64,000 nucleotides of DNA from Xanthomonas hortorum pv. cynarae (GTDB lineage Bacteria; Pseudomonadota; Gammaproteobacteria; Xanthomonadales; Xanthomonadaceae): the NCBI RefSeq assembly GCF_002939985.1, contig NZ_MDFM01000014.1:75948-139947 (forward strand). Direction: 5' to 3'. Positions 32,894 through 42,503 of this stretch are shown in pieces. Position 1 is the first letter of the stretch. Each line of letters starts with the position of its first letter. The notes under the pieces are model-generated. The model searched no databases. It had not been told where the DNA came from and was given only the letters and a program-made list of their open reading frames with translations. The position numbers and the translations under genes are program-made.

Positions 32894-34228
32894 CTAGCGC
32901 CGCTCAAACACCGCGATGCTTTCCACATGCGCCGTATGCGGAAACATGTCCATCGCACCGGCGGCCTTGAGCGTAAAGCCCTGCTCGTTGACCAGATAGC
33001 CGGCGTCGCGCGCCAGCGACCCCGGATGGCAGCTTACGTAGACGATGCGCTCGAACTTTTTCAACGGCAGCTGCTGCAACACTTCCAACGCACCCGACCG
33101 TGGCGGATCCAGCAGCAGCTTGTCGAAGCCCTGCCGCATCCACGCGGTGTGGCGCTGATCCTGGGTCAGGTCGGCCGCATGAAACTGCGCGTTGTCCAGA
33201 CCATTGCGCTGGGCATTCTCGCGCGCACGCGCCACCAGCCCGGCATCGCCTTCCACGCCGACCACTTCGCGCACGCCGCGTGCCAGCGGCAGGGTGAAAT
33301 TGCCCAATCCACAGAACAGATCCAGCACGCGGTCCTCGGGCCTGGCGTCAAGCAATGCCAGTGCATGCGCAATCATTTTCTGGTTGAGCGAGGCGTTGAC
33401 CTGGATGAAGTCCAGCGGCCGGAACGCCAGCTCCACGTCCCACTGCGGTAAGCGGAACGACAGCGGCACCTGTTGCGGCCACAGCGGATGCACGCTCTCC
33501 ACGCCGCCCGGCTGCAGGAAGATCGCAAAATCGTGCGCTTGCGCAAATTCCGTCAGCGCCTGCAGATCGCGCTCGCTGAGCGGCTGCATGTGGCGGATGG
33601 TCAGCACCACCGCCTCGTCACCGGCAATGAATTCGATCTGCGGGATGTCGCGCTTGCCGTCCAGACCTTCGACCAGCGCGGCCAGCAACGGAATCTTCTC
33701 ACCGATCTGCGGGATCACCGTGTAGCAGACCGACAGATCGGCCACGAAGCGCGGATCGAGCTCGCGGAAACCGACCAGCGTCTTGTCCTTCTTTTCCACC
33801 CGTCGCACCGAGAAGCGACCCTTGCGGCGGTAGCCCCAGTTGTCGCCCACCAACGCCGGCAGGATCGCCTGCGGGGTGACGTGGCCGATGCGCTCCAGGT
33901 TATCCATCAGCACACGCTGTTTGGCCACGATCTGCTGCGACTCGTCCAGATGCTGCAGCACGCAGCCGGCACAGACGCCGAAATGCGGGCAGCGCGGGGT
34001 CACCCGTTGCGGCGATGCCTCCAGCACCTCCACCGTCTTGGCCTCATCGAAATGCCGGCTGCGCGCGGTGGGTTCGGCATGCACCACCTCACCGGGCAGG
34101 GCGCCGCTGATGAAGGTGACCTTGCCGCCTTCGCCCTCGCGGCGGGCAACACCGCGGCCGTCGTGACTGAGGTCGATGATGGCGGTCTGGAACGGGGTAC
34201 GGTCGAAACGGTTTCTGGTTCTGGCCAC
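32894..34228 (-). CDS. rlmD: 23S rRNA (uracil1939-C5)-methyltransferase RlmD
   Basis: The GTG at 34228 (MARTRNRFDRTPFQ) gives 444 residues, the usual length. The N-terminal TRAM domain reads SHDGRGVARREGEGGKVTFI. The [4Fe-4S] ligands are in CPHFGVCAGCVLQ. The methyltransferase domain contains DLFCGLGNFTLPLA (SAM site), LLLDPPRSGA, and YVSCHPGSLARD with the catalytic Cys. It adds the C5 methyl to U1939 of 23S rRNA. The gene is alone on the minus strand and divergent from the receiver-Hpt gene. Confidence 0.95.
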   Translation of the reverse strand: MARTRNRFDRTPFQTAIIDLSHDGRGVARREGEGGKVTFISGALPGEVVHAEPTARSRHFDEAKTVEVLEASPQRVTPRCPHFGVCAGCVLQHLDESQQIVAKQRVLMDNLERIGHVTPQAILPALVGDNWGYRRKGRFSVRRVEKKDKTLVGFRELDPRFVADLSVCYTVIPQIGEKIPLLAALVEGLDGKRDIPQIEFIAGDEAVVLTIRHMQPLSERDLQALTEFAQAHDFAIFLQPGGVESVHPLWPQQVPLSFRLPQWDVELAFRPLDFIQVNASLNQKMIAHALALLDARPEDRVLDLFCGLGNFTLPLARGVREVVGVEGDAGLVARARENAQRNGLDNAQFHAADLTQDQRHTAWMRQGFDKLLLDPPRSGALEVLQQLPLKKFERIVYVSCHPGSLARDAGYLVNEQGFTLKAAGAMDMFPHTAHVESIAVFERR

Positions 34229-34385
34229 GTGGCGACGAGCTGCGGGCAAAAAGGGTGCGTATTGTCGCAGATGCGATCGATGGAGGCCGCTTCAAGCAAT
34301 GGGACAATTGTCGCGCGCCGCAAACACAGGCAAACTCCAGCTGCGCGCGACGGTCACGACGCGGCATCGCTGACAAGGAGGCAGC

Positions 34386-35108
34386 ATGAATATGGCGACA
34401 CGTCAGGAACCCCACCCACGACTCTTGCTGGTGGAAGACGACCCGATCAGCCGCGGGTTTCTCCAGGCTGTCCTGGAAGACCTGCCAGCCCGGGTGGATT
34501 GCGCCGATTCGCTGTCTTCGGCGCTCGACCGCGCCCGCGAACATCGTCACGACCTTTGGCTGATCGACGTCAATCTCCCCGATGGCACCGGCAGCGAGCT
34601 GCTGCGCGCACTGCGCCTGTTGCATCCCGACGTCCCCGCACTTGCCCACACCGCCGACGGCACCATGACCATGCAACGCAGCCTGCAGTCCGATGGGTTT
34701 CTGGAAATGATGGTCAAGCCGCTGAGCTCCGAACGCCTGCTGCAGGCAGTGCGTCGCGGACTGGCGCGCGGCCGTTACAGCGTGGCGCCGGTTGGTGTGG
34801 TCGACATCGCCGCCAGCGATTGGGACGAAGCGGCCGCACTCAGCGCGCTCAACGGTCAGCAGCACCATCTGAATGCGCTGCGCGAATTGTTCCTGGCCGA
34901 GTTGCCGGGCACGCGCGACGCGGTGGATTCGGCCCTGCAGATCAGCGACGAGCCGGCACTGCGCAACCATCTGCACCGGCTGCAGGCCAGTTGCGGCTTT
35001 GTCGGCGCAGCGCGGCTTGCCGGCGCGGTGCGTTTACTACGCGGCGACCCGCAATCGAGCACGGCGCAGACGCAGTTTCATGCGGCGGTGGCGGCGTTGC
35101 TTCACTGA
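34386..35108 (+). CDS. Receiver-Hpt fusion (response regulator with phosphotransfer domain)
   Basis: The ATG at 34386 has a textbook AAGGAGG upstream. The 240-residue protein has an N-terminal receiver (about 10-125) with acidic EDD, phospho-acceptor Asp61 in LIDVNLPDG, AHTAD and MVKPLS. It also has a C-terminal Hpt-like helical bundle (about 150-235) with LRNHLHRLQASCGFVGAARL, the candidate phosphorylated His. There is no DNA-binding or output domain, so it likely passes phosphate between a kinase elsewhere and another regulator. No kinase gene is adjacent; the partner must be encoded in trans. Confidence 0.85.
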   Translation: MNMATRQEPHPRLLLVEDDPISRGFLQAVLEDLPARVDCADSLSSALDRAREHRHDLWLIDVNLPDGTGSELLRALRLLHPDVPALAHTADGTMTMQRSLQSDGFLEMMVKPLSSERLLQAVRRGLARGRYSVAPVGVVDIAASDWDEAAALSALNGQQHHLNALRELFLAELPGTRDAVDSALQISDEPALRNHLHRLQASCGFVGAARLAGAVRLLRGDPQSSTAQTQFHAAVAALLH

Positions 35109-35196
35109 ACTGAGCGCCTGTCGCTGCGTTGTAGAGAGTGCGTACGGAGCTCGGTTGAATGACGCGCCCAGCCGCGTAGCGAGTTTGCCTTGCTGA

Positions 35197-35919
35197 TCAG
35201 CGCCGGCGCGCCAGATCCTCGAGCATTTCCCAGGACTTCAGACCGCGCCCGCCCAGGTGATGCAGCAGCACGCCACGCATGCTGCGGCGCAATCCCGGCA
35301 TGTCGTCGGCCGCCGGCATGACGTCTTCGCCCAGCGCCAATAGCGCCGCACCGGTCACGGTCTCGCGCCGGTCCTGCGCCAGCCGCTCGCTCAACACGCG
35401 CAATGCGCCTTCCTGCGGATCGAGGCGGTAACGTGCCGCCGGGTCGATCGGTTGGCCGTCGTTGTCGTGTTGCAGATCGAAGGCAAACCCGAGCCCATCG
35501 AGCACATCGCGCTCGAACTGACGCAAGCCCCAGGCCAACGGCAGGTTGGAGGCCAGATGCGCACGCGCCCGCGCATAGCAATCGAACAGCTCGGGCACCG
35601 GGTCGTTGCGTGGGGCCAGCCGCAGCAGCAACTCGCTGATATAGAAACCGGCCAACATGGTTTCGCCGGCCAGGCGCGGCGCAGTGTCCAACGCCTCGGC
35701 CTGGCGCAGTTGCGCAAGCTCGCCGCGCTGCATCGCCGTGAACTGGATCAGCTGCAAGGGCTGCAATGCGGCGCGCAAGGCCTGCTTGCGCGGCGCGTGC
35801 ACACCACGCGCCAGCAATCCCACCCGCCCCTGCTGCTCGGTGAGCACTTCCACCAGCAGACTGGTCTCGCGCCAGGGGCGCACATGCAGGACGAAACCGC
35901 GTTCGTTGTCGATCAGCAT
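35197..35919 (-). CDS. recO: DNA repair protein RecO
   Basis: 240 residues. An N-terminal OB-fold ([27 protein letters not shown]) and a helical C-terminal domain ([29 protein letters not shown]) are as in RecO. It helps load RecA at gaps by removing SSB in the RecFOR pathway. It is the last gene of the lepA-lepB-DUF4845-rnc-era-recO run, 27 bases after era. The zinc-binding Cys quartet of some RecO proteins is not visible; many gamma-proteobacterial RecO proteins lack it. Confidence 0.95.
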   Translation of the reverse strand: MLIDNERGFVLHVRPWRETSLLVEVLTEQQGRVGLLARGVHAPRKQALRAALQPLQLIQFTAMQRGELAQLRQAEALDTAPRLAGETMLAGFYISELLLRLAPRNDPVPELFDCYARARAHLASNLPLAWGLRQFERDVLDGLGFAFDLQHDNDGQPIDPAARYRLDPQEGALRVLSERLAQDRRETVTGAALLALGEDVMPAADDMPGLRRSMRGVLLHHLGGRGLKSWEMLEDLARRR

Positions 35920-35946
35920 GGCGGCAGGCGGGACAGGGTCCCGGTC

Positions 35947-36846
35947 TTACTCGTACCCGAACGCCTTCAATGCCGCTTCGTCGTCCGACCAGCCTTCGCG
36001 TACGCGTACCCAGGTTTCCAGGAACACCTTGGCGCCGAACAGCCGCTCCATCTGCAGGCGCGCCTTGCCGCCGATTTCCTTCAGGCGGGTGCCGCCCTTG
36101 CCGATCACGATCGCCTTCTGGCCTTCGCGCTCGACCCAGATCACCGCGCCGATGCGCAGCAATGCGCCGTCTTCGGCGAAGCGCTCGATCTCCACGGTGG
36201 TGGCATACGGCAGTTCTTCGCCGAGCTGGCGCATCAACTGCTCGCGCACCAGTTCGCCAGCCAGAAAGCGCTGACTGCGATCGGTGATCTCGTCCTCGCC
36301 GAACATCGCCTCGGCCTCGGGCACCAGCTTGAGCAGGTCGCCGACCAGCGCTTCCAGGCCCTTGCGCTTGAGCGCCGAGACCGGATGCACTGCAGCGAAT
36401 GTGCGGCCTTCGCTAACCTGCGCCAGGAACGGGAACAGCGCGGTCTTGTCCTTGAGCCGGTCGACCTTGTTGACGACCAGCACTACCGGCACTTTGGAAT
36501 CGCTCAGGACCTTGAAGGCCAGCGTGTCTTCTTCGTCCCACCGGCCGGCTTCGATCACCAGCACTGCCGCATCCACGCCTTCCAGCGAGCCGCGCGCAGC
36601 GCGATTCATCACCCGGTTCATGGCGCGCTTCTGCTCGCGATGCAATCCGGGCGTATCCACCAATGCCAGCTGCCCCTCGGGGAAGGTGGCGATGCCCAGC
36701 AAGCGATGCCGCGTGGTCTGCGGCCGGTTGGACACGATGCTGACCTTTGCGCCGACCAGCGCATTGGTCAGGGTGGACTTGCCGACATTGGGACGGCCGA
36801 TCACGGCGACGCTGCCGCTACGGTGGGGGGAAGAGGTTTCGCTCAC
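35947..36846 (-). CDS. era: Ribosome-associated GTPase Era
   Basis: 299 residues. G1 [15 protein letters not shown]3 DTPGLH and G4 VNKVDRLKD are followed by a C-terminal KH domain with [22 protein letters not shown]. It binds 16S rRNA 3' end and helps 30S maturation. The start overlaps the rnc stop by 4 bases (ATGA), so it is coupled to RNase III, as in other Proteobacteria. Confidence 0.97.
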   Translation of the reverse strand: MSETSSPHRSGSVAVIGRPNVGKSTLTNALVGAKVSIVSNRPQTTRHRLLGIATFPEGQLALVDTPGLHREQKRAMNRVMNRAARGSLEGVDAAVLVIEAGRWDEEDTLAFKVLSDSKVPVVLVVNKVDRLKDKTALFPFLAQVSEGRTFAAVHPVSALKRKGLEALVGDLLKLVPEAEAMFGEDEITDRSQRFLAGELVREQLMRQLGEELPYATTVEIERFAEDGALLRIGAVIWVEREGQKAIVIGKGGTRLKEIGGKARLQMERLFGAKVFLETWVRVREGWSDDEAALKAFGYE

Positions 36847-37526
36847 GTGTTTGAATCCAGTTGTGCGATGACAAGGGTGGCCGCCTGTTGCTCGGCGAGG
36901 CGACGCGAGGTGCCCTGGCCTTCGGCGCGGGCGACGGGCTGTTCCAGAATGCAGGCGACATGGAACTGCTTGGCATGTTCGTCGCCGCTTTCACTGATCA
37001 GCGCGTAATTGGGCAGCGGGAGTTGCCGCGCCTGCAGCCATTCCTGCAGCCGGGTCTTGGGATCTTTTTCAGCCTTGCCCACCGGCAGCGCAGCCAATGA
37101 AGGCTCGAACCAGGGCAGCACCACCTCACGGCAACGCTCGAAGCCACAGTCCAGATAGATCGCCGCCACGATCGCTTCGACCGCATCGGCCAGGATCGAA
37201 TCGCGCCGGTGGCCACCGGATTTCAGCTCGCCCGGACCGAGCGTCAAACGCTCGCCCAGATTCAGCGTGCGGCCGATGACGGCCAGCGCCCCTTCGCGCA
37301 CGAGTTCGGCGCGCGCACGGGTCAATGCGCCTTCGTCGGCCTTGGGCCAGCGCTGATACAGCGCCTCGGCGATCAGCAGATTGACGATGCCGTCGCCGAG
37401 GAATTCCAGTCGTTCGTTATGCGGGGTCCCGGCGCTGCGATGCCGCAGCGCCTGGGCGAGCAGACCCGGATCGGCAAACGCGTGCCCGATCGGATCGCCA
37501 CGCTGGAAAGTTCTATTGCCCACCAC
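36843..37526 (-). CDS. rnc: Ribonuclease III
   Basis: 227 residues. The RNase III signature is [18 protein letters not shown] (usual ERLEFLGDS, here Gly at the Ser position). The metal ligands Glu and Asp are conserved, and a C-terminal double-stranded RNA-binding domain (about 155-225) follows. It cleaves double-stranded RNA and processes rRNA precursors. The start is a GTG pair (37526 or 37523) that overlaps the DUF4845 3' end by about 14 bases; which of the two is used is not decided. It is part of the conserved lepB-rnc-era unit. Confidence 0.95.
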   Translation of the reverse strand: MVGNRTFQRGDPIGHAFADPGLLAQALRHRSAGTPHNERLEFLGDGIVNLLIAEALYQRWPKADEGALTRARAELVREGALAVIGRTLNLGERLTLGPGELKSGGHRRDSILADAVEAIVAAIYLDCGFERCREVVLPWFEPSLAALPVGKAEKDPKTRLQEWLQARQLPLPNYALISESGDEHAKQFHVACILEQPVARAEGQGTSRRLAEQQAATLVIAQLDSNT

Positions 37527-37890
37527 GTCCAGTCATGTCCTGCGATGTATCGAATTTGCCGACCACATCGAGATTGCCGATCATTTCGCGACGCACTTCG
37601 TAGTTGACCTTCATGCGCCAGCCGCCTTCGATGCGCTCGAACTTCACGTCTTCTTTTTTGACGTTTTCCGAGTAATTGATGTACAGCCGACGGAAGAACA
37701 GATCCTGCAACTTGGACGGATCCATCTCGCCGGCGCCGGGCTCTTTGGCCAGACCCTTCATCGCGGTGCGCACGGAATAATATTCCTGATACATCGGAAA
37801 CAGCTTCATGCCCAAGTACAGGCCAAACCCCACCACCGCCAGCACCACCACGAACGACGTCAACGTCATACCGCTCTGCTTGCGCTTCAT
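37513..37890 (-). CDS. DUF4845 membrane protein
   Basis: The start at 37890 ([17 protein letters not shown]) gives 125 residues. An N-terminal segment [10 protein letters not shown] followed by a hydrophobic stretch ([19 protein letters not shown]) looks like a pseudopilin-like leader and one transmembrane helix. The rest is a soluble domain ending in [13 protein letters not shown]4845 genes lie between lepB and rnc in many gamma-Proteobacteria, and the product's role is unknown. The leader pattern could be a substrate for prepilin peptidase or simply a signal anchor. Confidence 0.9.
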   Translation of the reverse strand: MKRKQSGMTLTSFVVVLAVVGFGLYLGMKLFPMYQEYYSVRTAMKGLAKEPGAGEMDPSKLQDLFFRRLYINYSENVKKEDVKFERIEGGWRMKVNYEVRREMIGNLDVVGKFDTSQDMTGRGGQ

Positions 37891-37920
37891 TGTGCTTCCC
37901 CTGGCACGCCGTGCGTGCAT

Positions 37921-38721
37921 TTACTGGATTCCGGTCCCGATCCGCGACGGATCGAAACTCCCCTTGCAGAACCACCCTTCGCAATTGAGCCAGATCAGGA
38001 ACGCCTTGCCGCGCAGATTGGCTTCCGGCAGAAAGTGCGTCTGGGTCCAGAATCGGCTGTCTTCGCTGTTGTCGCGATTATCCCCCATCACGAAATAGCT
38101 GGCGGCCGGGACGGTCCAGTCGCCCTGCCCGGCCGGCATGTTGCGATCGACCCATTCCAGCACGGTGTGCGTGCGGCCCGGCAGGTCCTCGACCAGCAAC
38201 GTGGTGCCGGTCATCTCGGCGCCCTTGCCCTTGCCGATGTACTCGCCCTTGACCGTGTAGCGCATCGGCTTGTCGTTGATGTACAGCGTATCGCCGTGGA
38301 AACCGATCTTGTCGCCGGGCAAACCCACAACGCGCTTGATCCAGTTCTGGTCGGGCGCATGCGGCGGCTTGAACACCACCACGTCGCCACGCTTGGGCTC
38401 GCCGGTCGGAATGAACTTGGTGTTGGTGATCGGCAGACGGAAGCCGTAAGCGAACTTGTTGACCAGGATGAAGTCGCCGATCAGCAGATTGGGCATCATC
38501 GAACTGGACGGAATCTTGTACGGCTCGGCCACAAAGCTGCGCAGGATCAGCACCACCGCCAACACCGGAAAGAACGCGCGCGAGTAATCGATGATCGCCG
38601 GCTCGCTGTCCAGCAGCCCGGCACGTGCAGCGCGGCGCTTGGCCAGAAACAACTTGTCCAGCAGCCAGATGAAGCCGGTGCCCAGCGTCAGTACGACCAG
38701 GGCGATTTCAAACCATTTCAT
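37921..38721 (-). CDS. lepB: Signal peptidase I
   Basis: 266 residues, inner membrane. N-terminal transmembrane segments (IALVVLTLGTGFIWLLDKLF; then the arm ending RAFFPVLAVVLILRSF) are followed by the periplasmic catalytic domain. The Ser is in IPSSSMMPNLLIGD and the Lys in WIKRVVGLPGD. It removes signal peptides from exported proteins, including the signal-peptide proteins in this window. It sits downstream of lepA, with an intergenic repeat between them. The end RIGTGIQ is normal. Confidence 0.97.
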   Translation of the reverse strand: MKWFEIALVVLTLGTGFIWLLDKLFLAKRRAARAGLLDSEPAIIDYSRAFFPVLAVVLILRSFVAEPYKIPSSSMMPNLLIGDFILVNKFAYGFRLPITNTKFIPTGEPKRGDVVVFKPPHAPDQNWIKRVVGLPGDKIGFHGDTLYINDKPMRYTVKGEYIGKGKGAEMTGTTLLVEDLPGRTHTVLEWVDRNMPAGQGDWTVPAASYFVMGDNRDNSEDSRFWTQTHFLPEANLRGKAFLIWLNCEGWFCKGSFDPSRIGTGIQ

Positions 38722-38739
38722 TTGGGTTCCTTCGGAACA

Positions 38740-38825
38740 GGATTCGGGATTGGAGATTGGGGATTCGCAAAAGCTCAGGGTTGGCGCGTCGTTGCCAATC
38801 CCGAATCACGCATCCCAAATCCCTG
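38740..38825. repeat. GGGATT-type intergenic inverted repeat, copy B
   Basis: About 86 bp filling the lepA-lepB gap. The left side is GGATTCGGGATTGGAGATTG and right side CCAATCCCGAATCACGCATC then CCCAAATCCC, with a short GCAAAAGCTC core. It directly abuts the lepA stop codon. Same family as copies A and C. Confidence 0.88.
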
Positions 38826-40616
38826 CTACTTATCCATCTGCAAGACAGCCAGGAAGGCCTCCTGCGGAATCTCCACGCGGCCGACCTGCTTCATGCGCTT
38901 CTTGCCTTCTTTCTGCTTTTCCAGCAGCTTTTTCTTGCGCGAAACGTCGCCACCATAGCACTTGGCCAACACGTTCTTGCGCATCGCCTTGACCGTGGAG
39001 CGCGAGATGATCTGCGCGCCCACGGCGGCTTGAATTGCCACGTCGAACATCTGCCGCGGGATCAATTCCTTCATCTTCTCGCACAGTTCGCGGCCGCGCC
39101 GATCGGCGTAGCTGCGGTGCACGATGATGCTCAACGCGTCGACCTTGTCGCCGTTGATCAGCGTGTCCACACGCACGAACGGGCCAGCATCGAAACGCAG
39201 GAAGTGATAGTCCAGCGAGGCGTAACCGCGCGAGACCGACTTGAGCTTGTCGAAGAAATCCAGCACCACTTCGGCCATCGGCAACTCGTAGCTGATCTGC
39301 ACCTGGCTACCCAGGTAATTGATGCCGATCTGGCTGCCGCGCTTTTCTTCGCACAGGGTGATGATGTTGCCGACGTAATCGGGCGGGGTGAGGATGTTGG
39401 CGCGGATGATCGGCTCGCGGATCTCTTCCACATGGTTCAACGGCGGCAGCTTGGACGGGTTGTCCATCGGGATCACGCTGCCGTCGGTCTTGAGCACTTC
39501 ATAGACCACGGTCGGCGCGGTCGAGATCAGATTGAGGTTGTACTCGCGCTCCAGCCGCTCCTGCACGATTTCCATGTGCAGCATGCCCAGGAAGCCGCAG
39601 CGGAAGCCGAAGCCCATCGCCTCGGAACTTTCCGGCTCGAAACGCAGCGCCGCATCGTTCAGACGCAGCTTGTCCAGGGCTTCGCGCAGGTCCGGATAAT
39701 CCTCGGCATCGACCGGGAACAGGCCGGCGAACACGCGCGGCTGCATTTCCTGGAAACCGGGCAGCGCATGCGGTGCCGGGTCGGCCGCCAGGGTCAAGGT
39801 ATCGCCGACCGGTGCGCCGTGCACGTCCTTGATCGAGGCGTTGATCCAGCCCACTTCGCCGGCGCCCAACGCGGGCAATTCCTTGCGCTTGGGGGTGAAC
39901 ACGCCGACCTTGTCGACCAGATGCGTGCGGCCGGTGGACATCACCAGGATCTTGCTGCCCGGCTTGATCTCGCCCTGCATCACGCGCACCAGCGACACCA
40001 CGCCCAGATAGTTGTCGAACCAGGAGTCGATGATCAGCGCCTGCAGCTTGTCGGTATCGCGCGGTTTGGGCGGCGGAATGCGCTGCACGATCGCTTCCAG
40101 CACCAGATCGACGTTGAAGCCGGTCTTGGCACTGACCGCCACCGCGTCTTCGGCATCGATGCCGATCACCGCTTCGATCTCGGCCTTGGCGCGCTCGATG
40201 TCGGCGGTGGGCAGGTCGATCTTGTTGAGCACCGGCACCACTTCCAGGCCCTGCTCGACGGCGGTGTAGCAGTTGGCGACCGATTGCGCTTCCACGCCCT
40301 GGGCCGCATCCACCACCAGCAACGCGCCTTCGCACGCGGCCAGCGAGCGGCTGACTTCATAGGAGAAGTCCACATGCCCGGGGGTGTCGATGAAGTTCAG
40401 TTGGTAGACCTGCCCGTCCTTCGCCGTGTACGGCAAGGACACCGACTGCGCCTTGATCGTGATGCCACGCTCGCGCTCGATCGGGTTGGAGTCGAGCACC
40501 TGGGCTTCCATCTCTCGCGCCTGAAGGCCGCCGCACAGCTGGATGATCCGGTCGGCCAGGGTGGATTTCCCGTGGTCGACGTGGGCAATGATGGAGAAGT
40601 TGCGGATATTCCGCAT
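38826..40616 (-). CDS. lepA: Elongation factor 4 (LepA)
   Basis: The start at 40616 ([19 protein letters not shown]) gives 596 residues, the normal length; an in-frame ATG at 40631 adds MSSDS. G1 is [10 protein letters not shown]3 is DTPGHVDF, G4 is NKIDLPTAD. The LepA-specific C-terminal domain ends [19 protein letters not shown]. It is a translation GTPase that affects ribosome assembly and back-translocation. Neither start has a strong ribosome-binding site. In this genus lepA precedes lepB in the rpoE region. Confidence 0.97.
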   Translation of the reverse strand: MRNIRNFSIIAHVDHGKSTLADRIIQLCGGLQAREMEAQVLDSNPIERERGITIKAQSVSLPYTAKDGQVYQLNFIDTPGHVDFSYEVSRSLAACEGALLVVDAAQGVEAQSVANCYTAVEQGLEVVPVLNKIDLPTADIERAKAEIEAVIGIDAEDAVAVSAKTGFNVDLVLEAIVQRIPPPKPRDTDKLQALIIDSWFDNYLGVVSLVRVMQGEIKPGSKILVMSTGRTHLVDKVGVFTPKRKELPALGAGEVGWINASIKDVHGAPVGDTLTLAADPAPHALPGFQEMQPRVFAGLFPVDAEDYPDLREALDKLRLNDAALRFEPESSEAMGFGFRCGFLGMLHMEIVQERLEREYNLNLISTAPTVVYEVLKTDGSVIPMDNPSKLPPLNHVEEIREPIIRANILTPPDYVGNIITLCEEKRGSQIGINYLGSQVQISYELPMAEVVLDFFDKLKSVSRGYASLDYHFLRFDAGPFVRVDTLINGDKVDALSIIVHRSYADRRGRELCEKMKELIPRQMFDVAIQAAVGAQIISRSTVKAMRKNVLAKCYGGDVSRKKKLLEKQKEGKKRMKQVGRVEIPQEAFLAVLQMDK

Positions 40617-40689
40617 TGAATCTGAGGACATTGAGGTGGGCGCCGGCGGTGCCGTCGTCAGGGTAACGCAGCATTATCGCACGCTTTGG

Positions 40690-40800
40690 GGCAGGGATTA
40701 GGGAGTAGGGATTGGGGATTCGAAAAGGCAGAGCAAGAGCAAGCACCCGCGAGCGAGAGCCTGCTCTTGCCAATCCCGAATCACCAATCCCGAATCCCGG
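40690..40800. repeat. GGGATT-type intergenic inverted repeat, copy C
   Basis: The left side GGGATTAGGGAGTAGGGATT and GGGGATTCG pair with the right side CAATCCCGAATCACCAATCC and CGAATCCCGG. The core has GCAAGAGCAAGCACCCGCGA and a matching CTTGC. It lies between mucD (stop at 40807) and lepA, and could form a long hairpin in the minus-strand transcript. Confidence 0.88.
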
Positions 40801-40806
40801 CCTCCC

Positions 40807-42393
40807 TCAGCCGCCAGCCTTCAAAGCGACATAGCTGGTGGCCTTGCCGTCGGTGACCAGCAGCATGACCACATCGCCCTTCTTGACACCGGCCAGCGCG
40901 CGGTTGATGTCGGCGACGCTGCCGACCTTGGTGCGACCGACACGCGCGATGATCAAGCCCGGCGACAACGGCGGCTGGGTGCTGCGCGCTGCCGCGCCGG
41001 TGACCGAGGCGATGCGCACGCCCTCGCCCGCTTCCAGGCCCAGGCGACTGCGCTCGGCGGCGGTCAAATCGGCGAGCTGAAGCCCGAGCAGTTCCACGCT
41101 GGCCGGTGCGCTGGGCTTGCTGTCGTCGGCAGCGGTGCGCGGTGCGGCGTTGCCGGCCGGGTTGTCCAGCGTCGCCAGGGTGACAGTCACCTTGCGCGGC
41201 TTGCCGTCGCGCAGGACATCCAGCGTGACCTTGGTACCCGGCGCCATCAGGCCGATCATCGGTGGCAGATCGCTGGCCGCCTCGATCGGCTTGCCGTTGA
41301 CGGCGGTGATCACATCGCCCACTTCGATCCCGGCCTTGGCGGCCGGGCTGCCGGCGGGAATGTCGTTGACCAGCGCGCCGCGCGTGTCCGGCAGGCTAAG
41401 GCCCTGCGCCTTGAGCGAATCGATCGGGCCGACCGCCACACCCAGCATGCCGCGACTCACATGGCCGGTGGCCTTGATCTGTTCGGCAGCACTGAAAGCC
41501 AGATCGATCGGGATCGCAAAACTGATCCCCATGTAGCCGCCCGAGGCGGAGAAGATCTGCGAGTTGATGCCGACCACTTCGCCACGCGTGTTGAGCAGCG
41601 GGCCACCGGAGTTGCCCTGATTGATCGCCACGTCGGTCTGGATGAAGGGCACGTAGCGCTGATCCGCATACGGGTTGCTGCGACCGGTGGCACTGACGAT
41701 ACCGGCCGTGACCGAGTGATCCAACCCGAACGGCGAGCCGATCGCCACCACCCACTGGCCCGGCTTGAGCGAATTGGAATCGCCCAGACGCACGGTCGGC
41801 AGGCCCTTGGCCTCGATCTTGAGCAGCGCCACGTCGAACTGCTCGTCGCTGCCGACCACCTGGGCCTTGAACTCGCGCCGGTCGGTCAGCTTGACGGTGA
41901 CCTCGCTGGCGCCATCGACCACGTGATGGTTGGTCAGCACATAGCCATCGGCCGAAATGATGAAGCCCGAGCCCATCGACTTGCCGGCAATGCCGCCATC
42001 GTCATCGCCCTGGCCTGGGCCACCCGGCCCCTGGCGCGGCCCACCCGGCATCTGGAAATCCGGCCCGAAGAAGCGGCGGAAGAACTCCGGCATCTGCTCA
42101 TCACCCGGCATCGCGCCGCCTTCCTGCCCACCCGGCCCACCGCGCCGCTGGCGCGCCATGGCGTCCTTGCGGGTGATGGTGGTTTCGATATTGACCACGC
42201 CCGGGCCGACCTGTTCGACCAGATTGGTGAAGTCCGGCAGGCCCGCCACCAGCTGCGGCGCCGGCGTGGCGCTGCGGTTGGCGGCAATCGGTGCGGCGTC
42301 CTTGGCCGCGGGCGCGGGCTGCTGCGCGCAGGCGGCCAGCGGCAGGGTCATGGCGATCAGGCCGAACATCTGGGTGCGGATGCGATGGTTCAT
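40807..42393 (-). CDS. mucD: DegP/MucD-type periplasmic serine protease with PDZ domains
   Basis: The ATG at 42393 (MNHRIRTQMFGLIAM) with GGAGGC upstream gives 528 residues. A signal peptide ends LAAC-AQ, a lipobox, so the protein may be acylated. A Gly/Pro/Gln-rich insert (about 85-130) precedes the trypsin-like domain with TNHHVVDGA (His about 157), FDVALLKIE (Asp about 187) and QGNSGGPL (Ser262), then two PDZ domains. A periplasmic protease/chaperone of misfolded envelope proteins. It is the third gene of rpoE-rseA-mucD, as described in Xanthomonas campestris. Confidence 0.95.
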   Translation of the reverse strand: MNHRIRTQMFGLIAMTLPLAACAQQPAPAAKDAAPIAANRSATPAPQLVAGLPDFTNLVEQVGPGVVNIETTITRKDAMARQRRGGPGGQEGGAMPGDEQMPEFFRRFFGPDFQMPGGPRQGPGGPGQGDDDGGIAGKSMGSGFIISADGYVLTNHHVVDGASEVTVKLTDRREFKAQVVGSDEQFDVALLKIEAKGLPTVRLGDSNSLKPGQWVVAIGSPFGLDHSVTAGIVSATGRSNPYADQRYVPFIQTDVAINQGNSGGPLLNTRGEVVGINSQIFSASGGYMGISFAIPIDLAFSAAEQIKATGHVSRGMLGVAVGPIDSLKAQGLSLPDTRGALVNDIPAGSPAAKAGIEVGDVITAVNGKPIEAASDLPPMIGLMAPGTKVTLDVLRDGKPRKVTVTLATLDNPAGNAAPRTAADDSKPSAPASVELLGLQLADLTAAERSRLGLEAGEGVRIASVTGAAARSTQPPLSPGLIIARVGRTKVGSVADINRALAGVKKGDVVMLLVTDGKATSYVALKAGG

Positions 42394-42503
42394 CAGGATT
42401 GCCTCCGATGGCAGGGCGACAGGGGCCAAAGCCCCTGCCTTTGCAGGGGTCCGGCACGATAACGGAAGGGAGGACGCCGAACCGATGAAGGTCGGCGGCG
42501 GTA

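Noticed and set aside
38757..40619. 620-residue plus-strand open frame opposite lepA
   Set aside because: Antisense shadow of a highly conserved gene in high-GC DNA; no domain.
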